64,000 bases of DNA from Molanna angustata (GCA_963576475.1 OY754984.1:20795215-20859214); one strand, 5' to 3'; numbered from the stretch's first letter, positions 1-11,496 are shown. Notes: generated by a model from the sequence alone, not told the origin. A program made the numbers and translations.

Positions 1-300
1 AGAGTTCTCCAGACTCTTTGTATGTTCTTCACGTGTTCTTTCAGAGTTTTGTAACAGACCGTTATAAATCCCCATTATCAGAACGTTTAATATCAACTGC
101 AGGACTTTTTGTCATAAATACTGTGCACTCCTATTTTCACTTTCAGTACGAAAAGTCTACTGGTTTCTTATAATCAGCACTCTAAATGCAGTGTTTGCAA
201 AGTTTTAGCAGAGTTCTCCGGACTTTTTTGTATGCTCTTCACGTGTTCTTTCAGAGTTTTTCAACAGGCCGTTATAAATCCCCATTGCCAGAATGTTTAG
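1..300 (+). repeat. Dispersed repeat, about 1.4 tandem copies
   Basis: A motif beginning agagttctcc at 1 recurs at 210, giving a period of about 209 bp. The same block (agagttctcc...ccgttataaatcccc) is seen again, diverged, at 60483-60700, and its end is echoed near 43273-43335. It is therefore a dispersed, locally duplicated repeat. No coding or tRNA-like signal was found in it, and its class is unknown. Confidence 0.5.
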
Positions 301-460
301 TGGCGGGGGAAGGACAACTCTTCGAGTTACACGCATTTTCTCGGCACTTCGTTCGGAATTGAACTCACGAGTCGCTGGGAAAAATGTTTTGCTTAAAAGG
401 TTGCCTATCTATTCATCGCGAACAATGCATATAATTCCACTTGTAATTGTAGTTGAGAAG

Positions 461-1693
<1,233 letters not shown>

Positions 1694-1701
1694 ATCTAAA
1701 G

Positions 1702-2030
1702 CTGTCTTTCTCAAAGTGGGCGATAACGCCCCGTTGTGGGCGTTGTAGACCTAGAAGGGGGCGTTAAGGAGTCCAGAAAAAAATATTTTTTCTTTTTATA
1801 TGTTTAAAATATTATAAAGTTGCGTTTTAATCGCTCGTACTGGTAAAAATTTCTAGTTTAGAATGTAAGTTTAAACACCAGAACCGACTAATATAGCACA
1901 CTATAACTAAATTAATTAAAGTAATTAAACTGTGGTTTCTAAGTTTTAAGAATGTAAAAAAAATTGGGGGCGCTGAAAAATTATTGATTTTCAAAGGGGG
2001 CGGTAAAAGAAATAAGTTTGGTAATCTCTG
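1702..2030. mobile_element. hAT-type MITE with 8-bp TSD
   Basis: A 329-bp segment is flanked by the identical 8-mer atctaaag (1694-1701 and 2031-2038), the target duplication length of the hAT superfamily. Its ends are imperfect inverted repeats: ctgtctttctcaaa at the left, and cagagattaccaaa when the right end is read on the other strand. Internally it carries the gtgggcg/gggggcg-rich stretches typical of hAT non-autonomous elements. There is no transposase frame, so it would need transposase supplied in trans. Confidence 0.8.
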
Positions 2031-2083
2031 ATCTAAAGGTACCGACATAATCTAAAATATAACAATAACACCTTACATAGATA

Positions 2084-2390
2084 TTTCAGCAATGAGGTTC
2101 ACTGTCCATTCTGAATGTAATAACTTTTTAGATGGGACGAGACTGGTGTGTGGATAGTTTTAAGAAATTTTGGGCTAGGTGTATCAAGCGGATCAAAATT
2201 TATAAGGGGGAGACGGACACACTACAGACACACTCAATGTTCTAGTCCAAATTCTGAGTTCATCCATGCACATAACATAAATGCTGCAAAACCTCTTAGA
2301 TACTTGGTGTTTTATGACTTCAAAGTTGGTCGAACCATGAAAAATGTAGACCTGGCCCATAGAATAATAATAAAACTATAGAATACTCAA
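2084..2390 (-). repeat. Short repeat plus old Helitron-like fragment
   Basis: The segment starting ttcagcaatgaggttcac is found again at about 55887, there sitting inside a Helitron-like copy. From about 2150 the sequence is a diverged internal piece of the (CA)n-bearing Helitron-like family (compare the gcggatcaaaa...ataagggg and cttagatacttggtg blocks with 3430-3600). It is too decayed for ends to be assigned. Confidence 0.5.
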
Positions 2391-2695
2391 ATTTAACCTA
2401 AATAAATAAATAAATTCCCATACCTACAATACCTCGCTGAAAAAGTGAAGTCGTTTTATTGGCCGACTCGTGTCAATATATGTACCTATGACTCTGCTGG
2501 TAGACATTGTTCGTATAGTACTACTCGTTATGACTGCGTAAATAATTTTGCAAGCTGTTAAAAAATTCCCTATTTGGAGAACGTATCACGCAGACGGCCA
2601 AATGATTACTGAATGCTCGTAGCAAAATGTTGACCAAATTAGTCAACATAAAGCAGTTGTGTTTACTGCAGGCTAAAGAGTATTCTATACTATTA
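2391..2695. other. AT-rich spacer with (AAAT)n tail
   Basis: It contains a short aaataaataaataaa tract near 2400, which may be the tail of a decayed SINE or LINE. Nothing else is recognised. Confidence 0.3.
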
Positions 2696-3481
2696 CTAGT
2701 TGCATGTAACACATGAGATCCAACTGTCGATAGTGATAGTATGTACAGTTGAAGAATAAGTACCAAACTATAAACCCATAAATACAAATTATTTAATATT
2801 TTAAGATATTTGGTTTTCTATACAACACATGTACCTAGGTATGTATGTCAAGATAGGATAGTATGGAGGTCAGTCCTTTGATCCTACCCAGAATATGAAA
2901 ACAGCATGATGGTATGTATGTATGTTTGGAGATTAGTATCAAACTATTAAGTCTTCTTACATATTGTGTGTAGCTATTGCCATACAAATTGTATGAAGCA
3001 ATGTCGTCAATAAATTAAATTTTTATAAAAATTGTTAAAAAAAAATTGAGATGTGCTAATACAATGTAAATATTTTTTATTGAAAATTAAATTATCTAGT
3101 TGGGGTGTTTCGGCTTTTTTCGATATTTAAAAAAAAAATGAAAATATAGGCTAAACTCATAAATTTATCATAAAAAAAATGTATTTCTTAATAAAAAACG
3201 TTTGAGAAACCCTTGAATTAAAAAAAAAACTAATTTGTGATTTTGTATTTGTCTATGTTTATACCAATTTTCAGCGTTCTAGCTTTTATGGTTTCTGAGA
3301 TATATGGAAAAAAAAACCAAAATTTCAAAAGTTTATAACCCCTGATTGAAACAAAAATTTACACTTCTGAGTATAAAAGTTTTGTAGGCCTATAACTGTT
3401 TATATATTCTGAAAATTTGCTCTGTTAATTGAGCGGATCAAAAGTTATAAGGGGACACACACACACACATACACACACACA

Positions 3482-3527
<46 letters not shown>

Positions 3528-3717
3528 AAATGTTCTACCCCGAATTCTGAGTAAATCCATGTATGTGAACATATATGCTGCGAGGCCTCTAGTTGGTGTT
3601 ATTAGCATGCAAAAAGTCCACTACACCATACAAAATTTTCCTTCGTACACGCATCTTGGCTTAATAATGTCGATTCATTAAGAGAATTGAATTCTCATGA
3701 ACGAATCGACAGTTGGA
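2696..3717 (-). mobile_element. Helitron-like non-autonomous element, complete copy A
   Basis: Read on the minus strand it starts TCCAACTGTCGAT and ends ...CTAG, and is inserted between A and T. About 7 nt before the terminal CTAG lies a hairpin (catgt/acatg, 2703-2707 with 2711-2715). The 5' terminal sequence recurs inverted about 22 nt inside the 3' end (2719-2732), an asymmetric terminal inverted repeat. A (CA)n tract lies internally. This combination matches Helitron/Helentron-associated non-autonomous elements (HINE/DINE-like). There is no Rep/helicase frame. Sister copies occur at 13364-17533, 34148-35578, 50174-56146, 51607-52646 and 52700-55084. Confidence 0.75.
3455..3526. repeat. 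(CA)n microsatellite inside Helitron-like copy A
   Basis: A ~72-bp CA tract with a few interruptions. It occupies the same internal position in every copy of the family, as a central microsatellite does in DINE/HINE elements. Confidence 0.9.
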
Positions 3718-3734
3718 TTATTCTATGAACTGGC

Positions 3735-3826
3735 CGTACAAAATCTCGCGGAACTTGATTTGAAACTTTGTCGACCTGTACAGAGAAATAAATTCTCTTG
3801 AACAAATCGACAGTTGTCTTAACCAC
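3735..3826 (-). mobile_element. Terminal fragment of a second Helitron-like copy
   Basis: Next to copy A is an extra, diverged end of the same family: ctcgcgg...ctcttgaac followed by aaatcgacagttg. Only the 5'-terminal ~90 bp (minus strand) remains. Together with 2150-2390 it may be an older copy that was broken up. Confidence 0.55.
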
Positions 3827-3837
3827 ACCAAACCATC

Positions 3838-4178
3838 ACGCCATTTTCCTAATTGGGGTAGGCAGAGAGAACCGAATCTCGACATGAATTTCTAGCTTCA
3901 TTAACGTCCACGTCCATTTATCGTCTCATACTTGATCATCTATTATTCTCACATCTAACGTCTCCATCTTACAAAATGCCATTTGTGTGATCTTGGCAAA
4001 ATATCCTTGGAAATCCTCTAATTTTCGTTCCTCTTTCAGACGGTCGTTACTCATTCTTTCTATTTGGCCAAACTACCTTAGGGCATTTATTTTCATCTTA
4101 CTTACGATATTTCTTTTAATTATAAATTGTCGTCTAATGTCCTCATTTCTTATTCTATCAAACATCTGAATAAATATA
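3838..4178 (-). pseudogene. Degenerate LINE RT tail, (GTAT)n-tailed family
   Basis: On the minus strand a decayed version of the C-terminal tail of the LINE at 41697 can be followed: NALR-(W)-FGQIERM and the end that encodes SAYP in intact copies (cggttctctctgcctacccc). Multiple stops and indels are present. It is only a 3' fragment. Confidence 0.6.
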
Positions 4179-4286
4179 TGACTGGCGGATCACATCTAAG
4201 CTCTCTTAGTTCAGTATTCCCAAGACATAATATTTCATACTTTTATAATTATTATGAAAACTTAATTTGTGTGCCATATTCAAAAT

Positions 4287-4875
4287 ATTAGCAAAATTAA
4301 ATTTTTTGTGTTTTTGTGTACTCCGTCGATAACTCGACCGGTTTCGGAGAGTACCTCTTCTTCGTCTGGAGTTCACTTACAAACTAACTGTGTTAAAATT
4401 AAAGTTATGTAGGATAGGTAGGCTGTACATTGTGGATAGGGTGGGGGTGGATAACTGAAGGGGTGGAGGAAGTGACTGGAGAGATGAAGGGGGTAACTAG
4501 AGGGGGTGGTGGTATATTATTATGGTCAACTAATAGTGGAAATATATTTAAAATTGGGCTACCTGCGATATTTGTGTTATTGTTGATCAGATTACCTTTT
4601 TGGTTTATTGCTTTCCTTATCTCTAAGTTTTCAAAATTGTTTAGAATTAACCCTGACTTATTGGAATGCAAGATTTTAATACCTGTTCTATTGTCAAAAC
4701 TATGTCCCTTTTTTGAAAATTTAATTTTAACACAGTTATCCTACATAACTTTAATTTTAACACAGTTAGTTTGTAAGTGAACTCCAGACGAAGGAGAGGT
4801 ACTCTCCGAAACCGGTCGAGTTATCGACGGAGTTAAGTGTGTAACACAAAAAAAAAAAAATATTTTTGCTAATAC
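4287..4875. mobile_element. Foldback element with ~130-bp inverted arms
   Basis: Arms at about 4287-4416 and 4737-4875 are near-perfect reverse complements, from the gcaaaa/ttttgc ends to the inner atgtaggata/tatcctacat. The interior is GT-rich on the left and AT-rich on the right, with no real gene. Each arm holds the block ctccgaaaccggtcgagtta, which can fold into a three-way junction (see the separate entry). It is non-autonomous; the superfamily is unknown. Confidence 0.75.
4780..4834 (+). ncRNA. Hammerhead-like three-way junction (candidate)
   Basis: Seen: stem I aactc (4780-4784)/gagtt (4830-4834); CAGACGA at 4785-4791, which fits CUGANGA except at one position; stem II ggagag/ctctcc (4793-4798 with 4802-4807); GAAA at 4808-4811; and stem III gtcga/tcgac (4815-4819 with 4824-4828). 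This order of stems and single strands is that of a type I hammerhead ribozyme. The UH cleavage dinucleotide is not clearly present, so the copy may be dead or only a look-alike. The same block lies inverted in the left arm. Confidence 0.35.
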
Positions 4876-5199
4876 ATAATATGTCAGATTATTTGTGCAA
4901 TTAAAAAATAAAAATGACAAGATACCTACATACACAACATGGAATATGCATATCATGTTGACTCCAATTCCATTTTTTAATAATCTGTGTACAAAAGTAA
5001 AGTTTTTATTGTTTAGATACTTTTTAAAAAAGCAAATAGGTACAACCTATATATTGTCTCCTATGAAATATAATAATAATATGTACATTGCTATCCCTAG
5101 AACAGGTATACCTAGTTAGGCAGCAGTTATGATAAATAAATAAATAAAAAATAAAATCACACATACGTCTAACAGAGCAAAGCTTGCGGTACACGATGA
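4876..5199. other. AT-rich DNA, nothing recognised
   Basis: A short aaataaataaataaaa tract near 5133 may be the tail of a decayed retroposon. No coding signal. Confidence 0.35.
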
Positions 5200-5288
5200 T
5201 CTTTTCGACTCTTAAGTATGAGAGTGAGACATGGCAAAAGACGCATGGAAGTAGAATTAATGCGGTCGAAATGAGGTCCTATGATTAA
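5200..5288 (+). pseudogene. LINE RT tail fragment
   Basis: The frame reads YESETWQKTHGSRINAVEMRS, matching SETWTWKRTHESRINAVEMRS of the LINE at 41697-42815. It is a short 5'- and 3'-truncated piece that ends where the next, oppositely oriented LINE begins. Confidence 0.6.
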
Positions 5289-5289
5289 C

Positions 5290-5830
5290 AAGTAGAAAAA
5301 TTAATAAATTTATTCATTTGAATCTTTCTGCACATATTATTGGTACACCGGCGAGCATATTGCCTAGTGGAAATTTCTTCCAACCAACCAGAGTGAATGT
5401 TAAATATACAAAACAGTGTGTAATATGGCATTAAGTTAATCACATTACAAAAATAAAGAAAGATAGCAGAAGAAAAGTAAAAAAAAAACAAAGAAGATAG
5501 CATATAAGAACAACTCATAGCAATGATAGGAAAACTAAAGGATAAGGAAAGGAAAAGGAGACGAAAATATAATCAGGTATTGTCAGATAAATATTTTTGC
5601 TTTAGCCTTTTCTTGTGAGATAGACGACATAATATCAGGACTTAGACTATTCCATAGTCAATCTGAATGTACTTCAAATGAAGTGCTAAAAAAATCAGAA
5701 CTATGAATAGGAATAGATGGTAAAGTACGTTCAGCAGATCGAAGTGGACGCTCGTAGCTTGAAAGATAAGTGAATTTATCTTTGATTTTTTTTTTAATTA
5801 ATATATAGGTTCTTAAAATTTTCATTGATC
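5290..5830 (-). pseudogene. Jockey/CR1-like LINE 3' end
   Basis: On the minus strand the end of an RT ORF can be read with interruptions (LRSAERTLPSIPIHSSDFF... LWNSLSPDIMSS), followed by a 3' UTR containing ttggaagaaatt...aggcaata. The same 3' UTR block occurs at 33110-33200, 48630-48720, 56610-56700 and 57560-57650, so it marks one LINE family with many 5'-truncated copies here. Confidence 0.65.
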
Positions 5831-6360
5831 CATTCTCCTTAAATCTAAAAGAAACAGGGCTAAGATAATATTAGAATGTTGATATATACATGGTGTGTAA
5901 TATCGTATATGATTTATCTTGTATACTGTATAACAACGTGCGTACGAAGTGTGAGCACAGGGTTTAAAGTTCTGAACCGTAGATTTAAGGGTCTGAAAAG
6001 CCGCTTGAATAGGCTTAGGGTAATACGACATGGGACTAGGGAGGAATTAGACTGGCTGACAAATGCCTAAGGGAGTAAATCTGGCTGAACGAGACGAAGT
6101 GGAAATACCTATGAGACATCTTGTTTCTACACTTGCAATGTCCATTCAATCGACACAGGAAGAAAAAAATCCAAACTTTCAAAATGAAATGTCATATTGA
6201 ATTAATCTGGGATCAGGAAAATAATATTGAAAGCTGTGTCTTGATATTTTGGACAACATTAATTACTGGTTTAGCGCAAACTGTTTTTATTTTAAATGAA
6301 CATGTCCTTGAACAAGTACATATACATCTTCCTACATTCCATAAATTAAGCATAATGAGA
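5831..6360. other. Unassigned DNA
   Basis: Around 5940-6110 a broken frame reads ...GTREELDWLTNA..., which resembles the tail of a LINE RT protein, but stops intervene and no family can be given. A block at about 6301-6345 (catgtcctt...acatatacatcttcctac) recurs near 59930-59965, so it belongs to a dispersed repeat. Confidence 0.3.
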
Positions 6361-6491
6361 CTTACGATATTCATCGTCTCACAGATCCAGACTGAAAACA
6401 CAATTAAAAACTGTGTCTCCACCGGAAATCGAACCGGGGATCTTTCGCTCAGGAGTCAGATACCCAACCCACTGAGCCATGAAGGCCGACA
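6361..6491 (-). mobile_element. tRNA-derived SINE, 3'-truncated
   Basis: Reverse-strand copy of the SINE at 54659-54868 and 58638-58867. A box A-like stretch (ctcagtgggttggg on the minus strand) and box B (ggttcgatttcc) are followed by the conserved acacagtttttaattgtg body and ctggatctgtgag. It lacks the 3' tail. It is an RNA polymerase III-type retroposon, not a tRNA gene. Confidence 0.75.
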
Positions 6492-7054
6492 AACTTCGTG
6501 GAAACCCCCTACGACAGTCAAGTCGTAGCTTTGTCAGATCTGTATTTTCTTTACTATGTGATTCAGAGACTTTTAACACATTAAGAAGAAAAAGAGTGCA
6601 CACTTACTATGAATTGGAATGATAAATGTTGGCCACAACCTACTTGATGTTACAAAACATATATTTCAGAATAATATGTAGGTACCTATTACATATTATG
6701 TAACTGATATGACCATAGACAATATTTGAATGTAACATTATCTACTGCATGAACATGCTAGATTAATCGAGAACGTTTTGTGCACACACGAGGATTATGG
6801 TTAAAATTTATGTAAATATTTCATATCCCGAAAATCCCCCATAGATGGCGTTAGTTTATTTATACAGCAATATTATTATTCAGGATTTTATGGGTCGACA
6901 AGGGATTTACATCGTAAATATTGTATAGTATAATACACTAGGACCTAGGATAAGGACTTCACAAAAGATAGCAACATTCAACGAGATCTTTTGAAACAAG
7001 AGTACGTTTAATAAATTTAAAAGTGCACTTCGTGATTACGCTGGTATGATTGCA
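6492..7054. other. AT-rich DNA, nothing recognised
   Basis: No repeat edge or coding frame could be supported. Confidence 0.4.
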
Positions 7055-7720
7055 TTACGCGTAAAAAGCAAGAGAGACTCTGTGTAGGAGGTACACTTCA
7101 TAATCCTCGCACACCTGCTCTAGATACTCACGGCGGGGACGCCTCCACCCAGTTGTTCCATCAACCATTCCCTCCAAGATGATGTGTAAGAGATCTTCGT
7201 GTCGCAACACATGGCCTATCCAGTTTGCACGCCTTTTTGAGACGGTTTTTAACATGTGCCTGGTTTCTTCAATTTTGCTGAGAACCTCATTTGTTAATAT
7301 GGTCCCTCCAAGTTATGTCGAGTATTCGTCGGTATGTCCACATCTTCAAGGACTCCAATCTTTTACGGTCTCTTTCACCTATACATCATGTAACAAAATA
7401 CTCCACACATATGTCTTTAGGTACTATATCCTTTCAGAGTTTAGGGTCCATGTTGTTGGATTCGAAGATCGTCGATTTTTGTTGAAGGCGAGTTTTGCAT
7501 GGTGAATACGACTGTCTACTTCTCTCTCTGAACGGCCACCCCATGTGATTCTGTTTCCTAGATAGCCAATTTTTTAAGCATTCTTGAGCCCAGCATCAAG
7601 GAGAGGAAATATGAAGTCCAAGTCGACAATTCAGTCAATGAATTCTGTCCCTTATTGAAATACACAGCAACTTTCTCTCCATAGCTCTCTGTGTCACTAA
7701 CAGCTAACTAAGTCGACAAT
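7055..7720 (-). pseudogene. LINE RT C-terminal region, decayed
   Basis: The minus strand encodes, with frameshifts, YLGNRITWGGRSEREVDSRI, then a stretch homologous to LLKTYVWSILL, then the tail TVSKRRANWIGHVLRHEDLL...ILEGMVDGTTGWRRPRREYL. This is the thumb/tail of a non-LTR retrotransposon RT. The same tail family is on the plus strand at 9452-9662. Confidence 0.7.
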
Positions 7721-9082
7721 ATGACACAATAATTGTATCATTGACTGTGGAGGATTCACATTTCTGACATCTCTGTTGCTGAAAATTTTGTTTTGTTATC
7801 TCGAAACAAATCCAAATTATTGAATATATTCTTGTATGAAAGAATACAACAACATTAACTTCAATACCATATTAATATTATAAGGAGATAAATTAATGAA
7901 TTGGAAATGAGATTAACCTGATTAACCCCTGGCAGCAAACTGCTGCTATGAGAGACCATAGAAGTAATTTTCAACAAAAATTCAATGTAAAATAAAATAA
8001 AATGCGACTGTTAAGAGATCAGTTTGAAAGGAATATTATTTGTAAAAGATAGATCTGGGTATGTGAAGATAAGGTTAGGTAAGGTTTTGTGTTATTCATG
8101 TGGGCATCCATTAGATAGCTTTAAAGTCGACTAAGCACGTTCAAAACTATTGAAGCTTACAAAACAGAGAAATAAACAGTCACCTTAGCTGAACTAGAGA
8201 ATCGTGAGTTCCAACCTCCTTTGAGGAGACAGATGCCTTCAATTCAGGGGTATTAATGATGAGTTTTTATTTAAATTTATTGAAATAATTATGTATTGAA
8301 AAAAATGTTAGCTCAACTGTTGGATACAGAGACAAAGGCATATTGCACCTAACTGGTGGCGAACTTCTTCCTTCGATTAGGCAGGTCTTTAGCAAAGGCA
8401 CCCACTTTAACTTCTTTGACACAACACTGTAATTTTGGTTTATCACACCACTTCCAAACACGGATTGGATATTAAATGTGCATGTTGCGTAGTTTAAACT
8501 GATCGATAATAATGACGTAAAAGAAACACGAAATATGTGTATTTCGTCTTAAATCAAACTCCTTCAAGTGTCAGTGGGACGTACACGATGACTAGTTGTA
8601 GGCGTTTATGATGACTACTGAAGTAGGTAGCAATACTTTTTGGAGAGAAAAGGGTTGGAAATATTGCCACATTTACCGAACACAATAAAAAGTGGACGGT
8701 TTATACTGAATACTGGTAACTGAATCGGTAGTTCTTTAGCCTATAATTCCTATAATTTCATTTATTCCTTTTTCATAACAATGATTTATTTATAGGAACT
8801 TTAAACTTACTTTTACTACCGAACTACCGAATTATTTGTGGCATCAGCTTGCTTGGTATGGTAGGAAGAGAATGCGTTATGTCAATAAACCGTGCTGCGA
8901 AACTACCACCTCTTCGTCAGAGCGGAATGATTGAAGTGGTCTTGACACAGTTAATCTTAATAAATAAATGATGTTTTAAATGAAGTCAAATCTGAAAAGA
9001 TGAATGGAAAAAAATATATATTAGAGCAGAATTTCATCAAATTAAAAGAAAACTGTTGGTTTTCTAATCAATAAATAAATAT
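7721..9082. other. Long stretch without recognisable genes
   Basis: Mostly AT-rich unique-looking DNA. Small open frames (for example 64 codons on the minus strand near 8267-8461) show no motif. There is no TIR, tail or tRNA-like box that I can defend. Confidence 0.4.
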
Positions 9083-9425
9083 CACTTCTTCTTCGCCCTA
9101 GCCTTCGTCCCATTTACTTGGGGTTGGCTCTCCTAGTCTTCATCCTCCGAGTCCTCAGAACGAAGCCTTCCCTATTTGAGATCTCTGGTTATTGTGGACA
9201 TCCAAGTGGTCAATGGTCTACCTGATCTTCTAGGCCCCACCTCTATGTCCATCGTTCTTTTTATCATATTATCCTGTGGCGTGTCCATACCACCTCAGTC
9301 TATTTACGGTCAGTTTTTCACTGATTGGCGCGACTTTGAAACTGCCACGGATATGGATGTTCTTCACCCTGTCCAACTTCGTAACACCACCAGCCCATCT
9401 GAGCATTCTTATCTCGTTAGTAAAT
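9083..9425 (-). pseudogene. LINE RT tail, RTE-like
   Basis: On the minus strand MRMLRWAGGVTKLDRVKNIH, then IRGSFKVAPISEKLTVNRLRW, then YGHA, are followed by a decayed GRGRP-type tail and GEPTPSKWDEG. This is the typical C-terminus of an RTE-like RT protein that is abundant in insect genomes. It is 5'-truncated and frameshifted. Confidence 0.7.
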
Positions 9426-9451
9426 AAATATCACATAACAATTCAATAACA

Positions 9452-9662
9452 TTTTTTGGATTGGTCACATCCTGCGACACGAGGGTCTCCTACATGACTT
9501 AATGGAGGGAATTGTTGAGGGGACAAACCACAGGGGGCGTCCACGATGGGAATATTTGATCCAGGTATGCGAAGACATGAACTGCGCCACATATGTTGAG
9601 CTGAAGAGGGCTGCAGAAGATAGAGCGAAGTGGAAATCGAAATGTAGACTTATTCTGCAAAC
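9452..9662 (+). pseudogene. LINE RT tail fragment
   Basis: The plus strand reads FWIGHILRHEGLLHDLMEGI, VEGTNHRGRPRWEYLIQVCE and AAEDRAKWKSKC, homologous to the decayed minus-strand copy at 7055. Two LINE tails of different families thus face away from each other across 9425-9452. Confidence 0.7.
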
Positions 9663-9845
9663 CAATCCGCAGGATTGAGACTGGAGAGAGAGAATTCTTT
9701 ATCAACGGAAGAACACAAAAAAATAGGGATACAGCTGAACCTTGGCTGGTAAAAAAGACAACTTTTTGCATTAACAGATCTTCGATCAACAAATTGAAAA
9801 AGATGAAGAATAATTTTAGAAAAGTATAAAGACCTCAGTTCCATC

Positions 9846-9904
9846 ACATAAATGTACAGTACTCATACATAAATGAACAGTACTCATACATAAATGAACA
9901 GTAA
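9846..9904 (+). repeat. Short tandem repeat, ~21-bp unit
   Basis: The unit containing acataaatgaacagtac is repeated about 2.7 times. It starts with acataaatgtacagtac and continues into cagtaactgg. Confidence 0.7.
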
Positions 9905-9939
9905 CTGGTAAAAAAAAAACCTATGGATGGACCGCAAAC

Positions 9940-10215
9940 CACCTATTGGCTTTCCCCCTCAAAACTTTTCACAATCGGAATTGATTCCGGATTCCTGCGG
10001 GCTGTGTTTCGGGTTCGACTCCAATCCAATTTATTGTTTCGGGGCTCGATCTTTAGGCCCAGTTTGTAAAGGCGTCGGGCGTGAGGGGGTTCTAGTTCCC
10101 CCGGGGAGGAGGTCCTAGGCCCCTAGGCCCCCGACGAAGATTAGGCGATCCGCGCCAATTGTTCCGGCGAGACTGACGGAGGGCCTAGCCCCCCCTTAAC
10201 CCCACCGAAGAAAGA
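9940..10215. other. GC-rich, foldable island of unknown origin
   Basis: A ~275-bp GC-rich block in otherwise AT-rich DNA. It contains ggttcgactcc, a perfect-looking box B, and strong complementarities: cgtcggg (10073-10079) with cccgacg (10130-10136), ggggg with ccccc, and two CCTAGG sites. A box A is not evident, so a tRNA gene is not supported. It may be a retroelement 5' UTR or an rDNA-derived fragment. Confidence 0.4.
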
Positions 10216-10682
10216 GAAATTGAATTGAATACAAACTGATAAACCCTCTTGAAGACTCGGTTGCATCAATTAATTAATTAACAAACGATGTTTTGAAACA
10301 ATCGACGACGGTAAGACGGGATGTTACTTTTATAAATTGTTTTGGAGATTGAATTACGACGTCAATTGAGAAATAAATGTCATTAAGTCGTATAATAAGA
10401 TTTACACAATTAACAAAAGGTATTTAATTATTCATATCTTCTAAGGCTGGTATTAAAATACTAGAGAATGAATACTTATTTGAAAGCACCTGATTCCTGT
10501 TTAATCCTTTAATCGTTTTATTGCTATAAAATCTCAATATATCAGGTAGAAGAAACTAGACCTTAGAATACACCACAGCTCATTTTTACACCAAGATAGG
10601 ATGTGCTGTGAAAGTTTACATTGAACGCGAAAATTTCTAAAACAATAATAGTGAGCACTATAAAAAATAGAAGGTTTCATAA
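10216..10682. other. AT-rich DNA, nothing recognised
   Basis: No coding frame, repeat edge or RNA signal could be supported. Confidence 0.4.
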
Positions 10683-10699
10683 AACTACTTAAATAATAT

Positions 10700-10981
10700 C
10701 TTCTTTCCCCTTAGCGCTTTTGTCCCGTTTCTATCGGGGTACGCTTTGACCATGATCCTGGAATTGGCGAGTCTGGTTATTACATTGAAGCGACTGCCAT
10801 CTGACCTTCGTAACCCTTAGAAAGGGGTACCAGACAAATTGGATCATGGCTACACATAGCTAGTGATATAAATTCGCACATAGATTTTTTAAAAATCCAG
10901 AGGTGCGTGCCCCGCCCGGATTCGAACCGTCGACCTCAAGCATGTGAGGCGAAGACATTACCGCTGGGCTATCACCGCTCT
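10700..10981 (-). mobile_element. tRNA-derived SINE with 17-bp TSD
   Basis: A 282-bp insert is flanked by identical copies of aactacttaaataatat (10683-10699 and 10982-10998). On the minus strand it opens with a tRNA-like head: box A region tagcccagcggtaatg and box B ggttcgaatcc (10918-10928). A ~200-bp body follows, ending in a short CTT/GAA-rich tail next to the left TSD. This is a full-length SINE moved by LINE machinery (target-primed reverse transcription). It belongs to a different family from the SINEs at 54659 and 58638. Confidence 0.88.
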
Positions 10982-11059
10982 AACTACTTAAATAATATGT
11001 TGAGAAATATAACTTAAATAATATGTTGAGAAATATAATTTATTTGAAAAATGTGAATT

Positions 11060-11496
11060 CATAAAGCAACTCGCTCACGCGAGTCGTTATAGAGAATTTT
11101 ACGGGATGTAATAAAATACGACAACGAAATAATAGTATGATGTGTACGTAAATCTTTATTCCCATTAATTTTTTGGTTAGGTTTAGTTTACAAGTTGTAT
11201 TAAAAATAGTCAGTATCATACAATTTTATTTCTTAAATAATATGAAAAATGTGATCAAATGCGAATACACAATAAATTGATTCCTAATCTAAAATGACAA
11301 ACGTGTTGATAACATTTTTCCTGAAACCAATTGCCATTCAGTTTATAAAGCAACTCGCTCACGCGAGTCGCTATTATCATTGAAGCCTAACTAAACCTAA
11401 CCGAAAATATTATAAGGGACGCAATAAAATACGACAACAAATTAAAACCACGAGTGGCAATTATTATTAGACAAACTGAACCCAACCAAAAATATT
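11060..11496. mobile_element. MITE cluster with cactcgctcacgcgagtcg-type palindrome
   Basis: It contains two copies of caactcgctcacgcgagtcg (about 11066 and 11345) and the block acgggatgtaataaaatacg...ggttaggtttagttta, which elsewhere (43942-44686) forms a long terminal inverted repeat. The outer partner, in reverse orientation, is at 12377-12505. The cluster therefore consists of one or more copies of a TIR MITE family, split by the LINE fragment at 11497-12376. Confidence 0.6.

Noticed and set aside
3718..3826. Simple tandem duplication of the end of copy A
   Set aside because: The second end is clearly more diverged than copy A, so it is an older separate fragment rather than a duplicate.
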